64,000 bases of DNA from Parapristionchus giblindavisi (taxonomy: Eukaryota > Nematoda > Chromadorea > Rhabditida > Diplogasteridae), in the NCBI GenBank assembly GCA_943737045.1, contig CALSFV010000203.1:708001-772000 (forward strand), given 5' to 3'. Below the pieces are notes generated by a model, which was not told the origin of the DNA, ran no database searches, and saw only the letters and a list, made by a program, of their open reading frames with translations. The translations under genes and the position numbers were made by a program. Below are positions 1 to 9,913 of this stretch, one piece after another (positions within the stretch are counted from its first letter, which is position 1; every line of letters starts with the position of its first letter).

Positions 1-2366
1 GTGTCTAAAAATAAAGGCGAGTGTTGACTGTCAATCTTCATTAATATAACTGAATATTTGTCTCGATGACATTTGGGAGAAGATCAAGTTAAGAACATCG
101 TGTATATTCAATTTATGCGTGTGATTTCCAAAGTTCGTCGGAACGTGTTTGTGTCTACAGATGTTTCACATGATTAAACAACATACCTCTCTTAGCGAGA
201 TTTGTGAAATTGAGATGTTCAGGCATCTCGAGTCTCTTAACAGAATTTGTCAGGCCAAAGAATATGGGAGCACACACTTACGGCTAGAACGGGATCAGGG
301 AACATTTGCGTTGTGATAAAAGCAACGAAACTGATGGCAATGCATACTCCAAAGTCGCCAAAGATGTTTCTTACCTGCAAAGATGTAATAATAATCTAAT
401 GGATTCGAGGATTCGATCTTTATGTTTTCTTTCCTCATTTTCTTTTCGATATTGTCTTTTCATACTCACATGCTTTCCGAACCAGATGGTGCTACGGATG
501 TAACGAAGAGTGCAGGCCATGAAGAAGGTCATGAAGAGAATAAGACCAGTGAGAAGTGTTGTGTTAGGCTCTCCGTATTGACAAGGACGAGATGATACTG
601 TGGTATTGCAGTCTTCATGCTGACCTTCATAAAATTTGTAGTCTTCCACTGGATTGTCGTGATAGGTCTGAATAATTGATTGATTCAATCATGAATATTT
701 TGAGGAAAATATTTACTAACAATAAGTGTTCATTTTATTAGATTTTTCCTGATATTATCAGTAACATAATATATATATATATATATATATTATATAATAA
801 TATTGAATAATATATAATAATGGACAACATTTAGGACAATACCGTTCGGATGAAATTTAAACTTTCGAAGATAAAAATTCCAGAGATTAGCACAGCAAAT
901 ATTTCCTCAGTAAATCTGAGAAGCATCGAATTATTATTTCCAATATGATTCGAGCCCTTGTACCTTGTAACGTATTTCAACATCCATGATCCTTCGAATG
1001 CAACTATTATCAAGCAAATCAATAGAATCCAAATTCCAGCGAAGAATCGAACCGTAAGAAGATCGAGCTCGAGGATGGTACATAACTGAATATAATAAAG
1101 TGTACATTCGGACAACCGGCCCCTCATTTCTGTTGCAGGCAAAGATGAGCGACTGGAAGGCATGCACATCAGAGTACCCTCTTGACTAAATGCGTTTAGA
1201 AAATCAAGGGGAATTCCTTATTTGGCTTGCTTCTGATCGTTTGTTTGTTCGGACTATATCAAAGATCTCAAGTGGTGTGAATCGTTCAGAGTACAAATCG
1301 TACAGTTTGGAAACTTTCTCATTATCTCTCCCTACGCTTCTGTCTCCGTAGAGTGTTCTTTTCCTTCTTCACGAGATAAAGCACGCACTCGAATTCTTTA
1401 TTGTTTTGTGTGTGCGTCCTTTTGATAAGGGGAAAAGTAGCGATAGAGAGCATGAGAGAGAGAGAGAATAGAGACAAACAAGGACTATCAAACAGTGGAT
1501 TCTCACTCTGTACAAAGACGCTTCGAAGATTAGTACGGGTCCTGTTGCACTTTGAATGATGAAGGGTTGACAGGAGAATAGACCCCACAGAACTCCACAC
1601 ATGGCTTGGGCCAATAGTGTTTCTGTTGTGCCCATTCGTTCATCGGTATATTTTCCTGAAGAGAACAAGACGTTTACGTAGTCCTATATTAATTCAATGC
1701 ATTTTTATCGATGTTTTTTCGGACATACTCCGAGGAATCTTTGGAAAGATGTTCTTTGATTGATAACAAAAGGAGTGTCTGGAGGTCATGCTAGAAACAC
1801 AATCCTAGTCTATGACGTCATTGATAATCATTATCAACCTAACGATGCAATGCGAATGATACGAACCCATGAGCCCTCCAAATGTGATAGAGGGAGCAAC
1901 ACACGCGAAGAACATGAAGATTACCGTGACCAGACATCGATACTCGAAGGCATCGGTGAAATCGGAACTGAAACATCATCATAGATTTATGATTGTTCTT
2001 TAGAGAAAGAGATTGACCAGGATCAGAATTAATGATTGTTTTGTCATGACGGAGAAGAAAGATTCGATACTGCAGAGAACATAAATAAATCAGACAACTC
2101 ACAGGTAATAAGGGAATCGTTTCTGGAAGTCCCTGAAGGCTCCATTGAATATCCTTAATTGTATCTCTGGTTTGGAGGAGTTAATAGATTCGGTTGATGC
2201 TTGTCCTTCAATCGTCTTCACCTCAGACGACGTTGATGACCCGTTCTCTTTCTCTGCAAAGAAGAGTTATGGATAAGATGGATAGAAGAGTTAAGGAGTT
2301 AAGGTTAAGGATTAAAAAAAGGATTTAAAAAAGTAAGAACATACCAACATCCACAGGATCAGTCAT
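1..2366 (-). CDS. SLC4-family bicarbonate/anion transporter, 3' end outside the window
   Basis: Membrane transporter of the SLC4 (anion exchanger, Na/bicarbonate cotransporter, borate transporter) family. Nine exons were spliced by eye: 2345-2366, 2103-2253, 1867-1967, 1507-1655, 964-1085, 843-915, 470-667, 282-374 and 187-235; the rest lies left of base 1. They give about 319 residues starting MTDPVDVEKENG. Family motifs in order: RDFQKRFPYYLSDFTDAF (entry to the membrane domain), CVAPSITFGGLMGKYTDERMG, CQPFIIQSATGPVLIFEASLYR, FFAGIWILLICLIIVAFEGSW, FTEEIFAVLISGIFIFES, EPNTTLLTGLILF and IFGDFGVCIAISF. These follow the order of the SLC4 transmembrane domain. The start used leaves only about 45 residues before that domain, whereas AE/NBC proteins carry a cytoplasmic domain of several hundred residues, so either the N-terminus is short (as in BOR-type members) or an upstream exon was missed. 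Family call is secure; substrate and subfamily are not. Confidence 0.93.
769..790. repeat. (AT)n microsatellite
   Basis: About 22 bases of alternating AT inside the SLC4 intron between exons 470-667 and 843-915. Confidence 0.9.
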
Positions 2367-2912
2367 CGCATATACGATTGTCTTTCTTTCTTTGTTTACC
2401 TGTGATGTTGATCACCTGTAACTGAAGAAGGGACTGTACAGTCTGAATAAAAAGAGTACGTTTCCGGTGGACGAATTGTGAGAAAGAGGAGTACACAGAA
2501 GGAGTCTCTTCCCTTTAGGAAGAGAATTTGATGGGGGAAAAGGTGAAGCGTACTACTGCCAACTCTACGGAGAAGATAAGAACAAATAATTAGGATTCAA
2601 GGATAAGCTTGCACAGAAAAGAGATTCACGTCCAATCGTATCCGCGTGGTGATCTAAGTAAGTAAGTCTGTGACGAATAAAGATTGAGAGATCAAGTAAG
2701 GAAATGATGCGATAAAACGATAAGGATATACGATCAACTGATAGATCCTATGAACTGATTGTGCTCCTATACCCTATCAATGATCTCTGGAGAAATGCAA
2801 ACAATGCCTTCTTTGTGGCATTTATATCTATCTCCGTAAGTTCAAACCCCTCAGGAGAAGGAAAAGCTTATCAGTAATGATCACAAGTCATTCATTCATT
2901 GGAATTTAGAGA

Positions 2913-3131
2913 TCACATCATGATATAGAACATTGACTGCGTGAGAAGAAACGGAAGGATCGAAATAGCAAATTGTACAGTCGCGTCATAATGAGGGCAA
3001 ATATTTAGAATACCACAAAGAATCAAAGAGTTCTCCATGTTGTGCTTCAAAGTGATGTTTCCCTCTGTGGAGAATAACAATGGGAACAAAAGGAGAATCA
3101 GTGTGAAATAGGAGAGTGAAAGGTGGTCCAT
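2913..3131 (-). CDS. Possible small secreted or membrane peptide, unrecognised
   Basis: Uninterrupted 72-codon ORF beginning MDHLSLSYFTLILLLFPLLF, which looks like a cleavable signal peptide. A short middle part follows with an N-glycosylation sequon (NIT) and two cysteines (ILCGILNICPHY), then a hydrophobic C-terminus (FAISILPFLLTQSMFYIMM). A leader plus a hydrophobic tail is the layout of a small GPI-anchored or membrane-tethered protein. It belongs to no family I recognise, and an ORF this short can arise by chance in AT-rich DNA. It could also be an isolated exon. Confidence 0.25.
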   Translation of the reverse strand: MDHLSLSYFTLILLLFPLLFSTEGNITLKHNMENSLILCGILNICPHYDATVQFAISILPFLLTQSMFYIMM

Positions 3132-4400
3132 ACTGGATATTGATCAGAATCAGAGAAGTAAAAGAAAGGAAGAGAACAGAAGGGGGAAGGATGTATTATG
3201 GATCGGATCTAGTTAATGATCCTTGTACGTCTCGATCAAAACAACGTGAGAATATGTACATAAAGTCTAGTCGTTGTAGATAAAAGCTAAAATTCAAACA
3301 ATGCCATAGGGGGACACAATGAAGACGATGATGGAGGAGAATAACACGTATACTGGATATGGGAGTGAATATGGAGGATGATATCAGAAGTGAGGCGTGA
3401 ATGAATGAATGTATCAATCATCGTTGTTCCACCGATATCCATCCTTTCACTCGTTCTACTCTTCCTCCTCCACTCTCCCTATCATCATTTTTATGCTATA
3501 ATTGTCTACTAGAGCAGAGCGAGAGAGAGGATATATGAGATTATTTTTTGACGAACGAAAGACGAACTGTGGCAGATGTACCCGCCTTTTAATATACGCG
3601 ACAGTGTACATGAACCCGATATCACGAGAGATTTTATTGGATATGATCAAATATAAACTAGTTCATTGGATAACAGAGTCATTACAACAAAGAAGTCAAG
3701 ATGATAAAGATTGAATAGTAGATTGAACAATGGAGGCGAAGTTCGAAGTGGTTGAGGTTTTTGAAGATGAAGATAAAGTGGAGGAGGTCATCTGAGGGAG
3801 ATCAAATATACGTCGTCGTCCCTAAACGTGAATTGTTCCCTTCACTCCCTCTGTGGACTACCTCTCGAATGAAGATCGTGAGAGGGTTTCACACTTCGTA
3901 ATCTTATACACATCAAAGGACATACTGTAGAGATCATTTCTAGATGATCTCTGTCACTAAAGTTGACCTCGAAAGACCACCTAGACTCTACCAGACGAGG
4001 AAATTATATGCGATACTTTTCATAACTTTCTTGATAGATTAGCTTCAAAGGTTTCAGAAATCAGCTATGTACTGCCTCGAAATAGGATATGCAATGATGA
4101 TTGATGATTCAGTAGAATGACATTGACATGAGTTCATTTCGAGTTCTAATCATAGACTTTCTCTTTCATTTCTTCCCTGTTCCTTTTCATTCAATACAAA
4201 GAAAGAGCCGCTTCTTCCTCTCTCTCTGATTTTCACGCCTTTCTCACTTTTCTCTTCTCATCTCTTTTCTTTCCGTGGTGATCCATGGAAATAGGTCAAC
4301 TCATTTAAGCAACTCTAAGCCATTTGACCGTACTTTCACTTTTTGTTGTATCTTCAATCATTTTATAGTGACAATCTTTAAAATTTACGCAAGTAAAGTT

Positions 4401-4406
4401 GTTCAG
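4401..4406 (+). promoter_or_regulatory. Probable spliced-leader acceptor just before the start codon
   Basis: The hexamer GTTCAG abuts the ATG at 4407, with no matching in-frame upstream exon. In nematodes an acceptor directly before the start codon usually marks SL trans-splicing. This supports 4407 over the in-frame ATG at 4275, whose extra 44 residues would hide the signal peptide. Confidence 0.5.
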
Positions 4407-6582
4407 ATGCCTATTAAATTGCTACTCTTATTACCGATTACTGCATCTGCATGGGTGATCTCTCCACAACATGGTATGATACCTCTTATCCGAATCGTTC
4501 CATCTAACGCATCTCATTTATAGCCGAGCGATGCTTCGAAAAGCAAGAAAATACAGCGATTTCTTCCGATTCACCTATAGCTGAACTATTTCAAGCGACC
4601 GTTCACGATTGTTTTAACTATTGCGTGTATTCTGCCTATAAATCAGGAGTACGTTTTAATTTAATTTAATGAGTTATCACATATATTTGTTGCCCACTTT
4701 GATGTCGTATTTTAATATCAGGTTGAATGTGGATCAATAGTCTATCATAAGGAGCAGTCGACTTGTCAAGCGTATGCCGTTGTTCGTAATAGACGAGAGA
4801 CATACAAAGAGGAGAAACTTGTAGACGTTCAGTCACATGATTTCTATGCTAGAACAAGCTTCGATGGGCATTGTTCAGGTAACTCTCTTTGATCGTTGAT
4901 AGAATCATGTTGATCGATAGTTTTTGTAGCTCCGAGAGAGCAACCATTCGCACGGGCTAGAGCAGCCAACACGTTCAATTGGGCTAATCAGAAGGAGACC
5001 GCACCCATTCCACTACCATATGATAAATTACAAGGAATTGAACAGAAAGAAGCGTCCTTCATGGTGCATAACTGAGTACTCGAATGATTTTGAATGATTT
5101 CATCACTTAGGAAGCAATCTTCCGATCGGAGAAAGCGAAGGAAGAGGAGGATTATGAATATGATGAAGATAGGAAAGATACCAAGACTCAAGGGGAGCAA
5201 ACCGTTTCTCCTGTAGAAAAAACAACTCCTGAATCGAAAACTAGTCAAGAATTTCTTGACAAGCAAGTTAGTTGTACGATATCTCATGATCAAGTTCATT
5301 ACTGATATCGTCTAATCAAATATTTGAGGGCGAAGATCTCGCCGATGTTGTATCACAAAGTGGTATCGACGAGATCTATTCAAAGGCCTTCCAAAATTCG
5401 TTCAAAGAAGGAATTCTCTTTCCTCATCCGAACCAAGAACCGAGTGAGTGTCGGAGTATTAAATAGAAGTAGTTCATAATGAAGTAATAAAGTTGTAAAT
5501 CTAAAATAAGAAATTAATTGCGGCGAGAATCACTATTTCGGCCATTAGGTTCTAGACAGTGAACCTCTTCTCAATATGTTCATTATTTCGATAATATCTG
5601 TTCAGGTTGTCCGAATGATGCAATCGTGAGTTATTTCGTCCTATTCGGATATTCTCTTCTATCCCCTGTTGCGCCTTCCACTTCTCTGAAGGCCGTCGAT
5701 CAGAATACTTGCTTCAGGGAGTGCAGTCAAAATAAGGTACTAATACCGAGAAATGAATACCTTTATTTACCGTTGTGTACGATATTGAAAGGGACAACCT
5801 TTGTATTTCCAGAATGATAAGGGCAATGAAGTCGGTTGCGTGGCTGCCAATTATGATTTGACCAATGGAGAATGCTCCATCTTCGGGCCTTCAGCGAAAG
5901 CTGAAAGAAGACAAGCTATTATTATGGAGAATGAACAAATCATGTATGCAGATAAGTTCTGCCTGAAAAGTAAGCCAATTCGTGTTTTTGGATTGAAATG
6001 TATGTTATCTTTAGCCGCTAAGAGCTGTTCTCCGGATACACCATACATTGTCTACTCCTTCAAGCAAATTCACAGGAAAATCATTGATTGGCACAGCCAA
6101 GTATTCTCTCCCGTTGATTGTCTCTCACGATGTGTTGATCACTCACGATGCAAGGTATTTTCAATCTCGGTAGTTTCAAAAGCAGCGCCATCTTTAGGCA
6201 GTGACGTACAAGGAAGGTCTCTGTATCATTCATAGTGAATCTCCTATCGGCGATCCATCTTTACTTATTGATGGCTCAACTGAAACTATGGTTATCGAGA
6301 ATGGATGCCAACTCATGAGTGATTCTGTTGTATCCGAACTTCTTTCTTCACTCGAACAACAAGATGAACTAGGTACATAATGTGAAACACCCCCACTCAA
6401 CCTGTATTTTCTATGTTTCAGGTCAGCTTAATCAGCCAGGAGAATGGGAGGAATGGTCAGGATGTGTGTTTGGTGGATCAAAGTATTCTCCATCTGGTCA
6501 AGGTGGACGTGTCCGTGTTCGCCATCGCGAATGTCCTGACGGCGCAGCTTGCGAAGATCTCGAAGTCGAGAAATGCCAATAG
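4407..6582 (+). CDS. Secreted PAN/Apple-domain protein with C-terminal TSP1-like module (paralog 1)
   Basis: Predicted 505-residue extracellular protein. Exons: 4407-4473, 4524-4648, 4722-4878, 4930-5063, 5111-5266, 5329-5443, 5606-5736, 5813-5969, 6015-6154, 6198-6372, 6422-6582. Residues 1-17 (MPIKLLLLLPITASAWV) form a signal peptide. PAN/Apple-like cysteine patterns follow: CFEK..DCFNYC..VECGS..STCQAY..HC near the N-terminus, a second from CPNDAIV through NTCFRECSQ..VGCVAANYD..ECSIF..FCLK, and a third from SCSPDTPYIVY through DCLSRC..CK..LCIIH..GC. An acidic low-complexity linker (EKAKEEEDYEYDEDRKD) joins the first and second. The C-terminus GEWEEWSGCVF...RVRVRHRECPDGAACEDLEVEKC matches a short thrombospondin type 1 repeat with its WxxW core. 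PAN domains usually bind proteins or carbohydrate. A paralog follows at 6985 with matching exon phases. The exact number of PAN units is my reading; the ligand is unknown. Confidence 0.88.
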
Positions 6583-6984
6583 CCCTTTTCCCTATCCCTT
6601 TCTGTGTGTAATCATCCATGGCATGTGCAATATTGACACAATAAATCATTTGACTATCATCCATCAATCGTGTTCTGCTTATCCACACAATCAATCTATC
6701 AATGGCAATAGATGAAATGAGATGCAAAAACCAGCTTAAGAGAATTTACAGAAAGCGAGAGTGGCTAGTGATAGATAGTGATAGTTTTGTGATGGGACGA
6801 AGATATGGGAAGGGAGGTATTCATCTTCATTATCTCAGTCGATACCAACTCAACGAGTTTTGTACTACGGAAGATCGCCTGACCCAGAAAAGGGAAAAGA
6901 GAGGGGTAAACTCTAAGTTGCTGGACAGTCACCAGTGGGTTCTGCTTTATCTCTACGGCAATTTGCCGGATCGATCCATTTGGG
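6583..6984. other. Intergenic gap between tandem PAN paralogs
   Basis: Contains an AATAAA poly(A) signal at 6640-6645, 58 bases after the upstream stop codon. The long ORF crossing this gap does not carry the signal peptide frame and looks spurious. The 402-base gap is compatible with a nematode operon, but no clear SL2-type acceptor abuts the downstream ATG. Confidence 0.5.
6640..6645 (+). terminator. Poly(A) signal of PAN paralog 1
   Basis: Canonical AATAAA 58 bases past the TAG at 6580-6582, the usual distance in nematode 3' UTRs. Confidence 0.6.
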
Positions 6985-9500
6985 ATGACTCAACTGATAT
7001 TATTACTGGGTCTGATCCCATTTTGCTATGGAGCAGCGGTAGAGGATACATGTGAGTACTATCATGGTTCTTGTTTACTTTCACTTTCATTTAGTCGCCT
7101 CGTGTTTCAATCGCACCACTCGTCGATCCATCGATAACTATTCTCCCATTGCTGAATACACTCGAATCACAGCCGTACAATGCATGAATTTCTGTGTTGT
7201 AGCTGCTGATAATGATAACGTATGATTTTGCTCGACTATTGGACACTACTTTAGAACACCGGACCATTCCAAAAGTATAGTATTATTTAAAAGCCTAGGA
7301 TAAAAGGTCCCTTCCCTCGTGTTTATTTAATATTTCGACTCCTCTTGAACTGGTCCGGTGTTCTGTAGCAGGGTCGACTATTGTTCTGAGTCCATACCGT
7401 TCAGCCTGTGGTTTGTCGATCATTCACTCACGATCGTATATCGAAGAAGTGTTCATTGTATGATCATGATGGAACAAAGATGCCCGCTATTGTGTACCCT
7501 GCCAATGATATAGATCTGTATGTCAGAAAGTCCACACAAGGAGCTTGTGGAGGTGAACTCAATCTTATGAGCAATTATATTATATTGTACTATGATAACT
7601 ACTCACTAATTTATCAAAAGAAGCGTCCACAGAAGAACCGTTTTGATGGCTATTCGTTGCAGGCCTTCTATCAACTCACCCCCAAATGCATATAAAGAAC
7701 AAGAATCGATTGAACTTTCAAGTGCTAAGAGAGCAAGAGGAGGAGGATTCGGATGGGTTCGACAGAAACCAAATTACTGATATCAATCAATCAGATCGAT
7801 CCAGAGCACATGGATCTGTACAGGTATTTTTATCATATTGTGATGTTCGTATGAGATGCCACTTTTTCTAGATTAGTGCAGAAGAGAGCGCTATTGATCT
7901 TCAACGTACACAAATCACTCCGGGTGTTCATGATGGGGATATGTACGTTACATCAACTCTATTCCAGTAAAAAATATATAATAGTTCTAATTATTACAGG
8001 TTCACGAAAAGTGTTGCTCGAACCAGAAGCGTGAATCCAAAAGAAGTGACTAAGCCTTCGTCGTCCTTCTCTTCTTCTTCATTCAAATCATCCACAGTAT
8101 CTCCTCGTGAACTCGGTCACAGCTTTGAGAGGCCAGAAGAATTGGCGACTAAGGTGAAGACCCATTCAACCAATCCCCCATCTACTTCTCCATCGACCAA
8201 GATTGGTTTGTTCATTTGGATTCTGACGGAACCTATCATATTTCCGTTGTTCTCATTCAGATAACAAATGCAGTAATGGAGAGGGATACTATGTCGTTCT
8301 GGGAAACCAGATCGTCGCCCCAAGTGGACTTAAGTCCAAAATGAAATCATTAGAAGATGTTGATCAAGGTGACTGTGCGAGATTGTGCATACTCAACAAG
8401 GTATTTGATTTCCTTAAATATTTTCCGAAATTATGTACATATGGTCATATGCCTCAATAACATTGAAAACACAACATTTCGTTTCAGATGCCAAATGGCA
8501 ATGATTTCGACTGTCATTCCATCAACTATTATCCGTCCAAGCGTAGATGTGAGATGTTCTCTATTCTATCCGAACCTCACGGTCCTGGAAATCTCCTGGA
8601 AAACAGAAACTCAATATATGCAGAAAAATTCTGTATATCTGGTTCGTTTGATTATTGGCCACATACATACGTATATGATAACCCTTGTGTAATCTTGTAG
8701 AGGCCGCGGAGGATTGTGAACCAGAAGAAGTGTTTATATTGCACGTTCAGAAGACCTTCCGGTCAAAACCACAAGATACCGTGTCCGGCGATTCTATAAC
8801 CAGTTGCCTAGATCGTTGCTTCGGGCGAAGCTTCTGCCGGGTATAACAGCTTCTAATATGAACCATTGAGAACTATAACTTTAAGTCTGTGGTTTTCGAT
8901 TCGACGAAGAGACAGTGTAGACAACATTCACAGTCACCTGGAGACGACAATACTGACGTGAGTCTTCATTCTATTATATTTTTGTAACCCCGCTTCCTTC
9001 GAACAACAAAAATATAGTATTTTAATATATTTTCGAAAATGTTCGTAATTATTGAGTCCCTATTGCATTTTGTAGGTCATCGATGCGTCTCCGGGGGTCG
9101 TCCTAATCGAAAATGGATGCAGGCGAAACGAGAAACCGATTGAAGCGTCAGTTGATGCAATTCCGCATTTATCACTTCCGCTTACACAAATTTCATTTTG
9201 CAGTCCGAAAAGCAGAGGTCTCTCTCACAAACTCGCAAAGAACAGTATACGACGATCTCCGAAACGGAATATTGTCGCGAATAATGTGGAATTTGAAGAA
9301 GCAGAAGCCAAAGTACGCCATGTTTATTGAGCTAAATATATTTTGTATAATCATTGAAGGAACAATCATCGTTCACATGGACTGAATGGTCTGATTGTAC
9401 ATTCAAATCACGAGGGAAACGATTCAGAGTCAGATCGAAGAACTGTGATAATGATAATGAAGAATGCAGGGATAATGGATTAGAATTAAAGAGTTGCTAG
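6985..9500 (+). CDS. Secreted PAN/Apple-domain protein with C-terminal TSP1-like module (paralog 2)
   Basis: Predicted 553-residue extracellular protein, tandem paralog of the gene at 4407. Exons: 6985-7051, 7095-7219, 7405-7552, 7663-7823, 7872-7942, 8000-8205, 8261-8400, 8488-8641, 8701-8840, 8886-8957, 9076-9312, 9360-9500. It starts MTQLILLLGLIPFCYGAA, a signal peptide. The first PAN-like unit (SCFNRTTRR..QCMNFCVVAAD..VVCRSFTHD..KCSLYD..GACG) aligns with that of paralog 1. The middle linker is Ser/Thr-rich. Two further cysteine units run CSNGEGYYVV..DCARLC..DCHS..CEMF..FCIS and DCEPEEVFIL..SCLDRC..FC..QC. The protein ends with SFTWTEWSDCTF...KRFRVRSKNC...LKSC, a TSP1-like module. Exons 1 and 2 are 67 and 125 nt in both paralogs, and both share a 140-nt exon, showing tandem duplication. 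The 7663 exon boundary is the least certain. Confidence 0.87.
7253..7364. mobile_element. Small MITE-like inverted-repeat element in a PAN intron
   Basis: A perfect 14-bp inverted repeat, AGAACACCGGACCA at 7253-7266 and its reverse complement at 7351-7364, bounds about 112 bp of non-coding DNA inside the intron 7220-7404. No convincing target duplication is visible. The right end lies 38 bases before the acceptor used by the next exon. A short non-autonomous DNA transposon is the simplest reading. Confidence 0.55.
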
Positions 9501-9913
9501 GGCACTTTCAGTCACTTCTCCATCGACAGTTACGGAAATTTCGATATACCTCAATGTGCAATAGATTCAAACTGCAATACCTCAGTGTTTATGAAATGGC
9601 TGCAAGCCATAAATTTTTTTTTTAAATTACAGTTCTGATAAAGGATTTAATATAAATTTTAAAGACCACAAAAATTTACCATATTTATCATTAAAAGAAC
9701 CAGTATTATGTGATGAAATATCGATAAGATGATATGATTGGAGAATAGGAGAAACAGAGATCAAATAACCCAAGGAGGAGGATGCTATACTGTTAAATCA
9801 AAACATTCAATACATAAAGCAGTTTTTGAGCAGGTACATGTTGAGAGACCCAGATTTCATATGGTCCGATGAAATTTAAAAAAATAATAATTTAAACAAT
9901 GAGTAAAGCGTGT
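9501..9913. other. Convergent 3' region of PAN paralog 2 and the GPCR gene
   Basis: AT-rich. From 9632 to 9860 one frame reads peptide-like stretches interrupted by stops (for example KNLPYLSLKEPVLCDEISIR), which could be a decayed exon or chance. No clear poly(A) signal was found for either neighbour. Confidence 0.4.

Larger units (their letters stand above)
2367..4406. other. Divergent intergenic region between the SLC4 and PAN genes
   Basis: Two kilobases between the minus-strand SLC4 start and the plus-strand PAN gene start, so both promoters probably lie here. The only plausible coding stretch is the small ORF at 2913-3131 (listed separately). The rest is purine-rich or pyrimidine-rich with scattered short ORFs that show no domain or splice pattern. 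Confidence 0.6.

Noticed and set aside
6702..7055. 117-codon ORF overlapping the start of PAN paralog 2
   Set aside because: The signal peptide and in-phase splice at 7051 are in another frame starting at 6985, and that frame matches paralog 1.
9632..9860. Possible third PAN-TSP1 remnant after paralog 2
   Set aside because: A few peptide-like stretches (for example DFIWSDE) recall the paralogs, but stops interrupt every frame and no cysteine pattern is kept.
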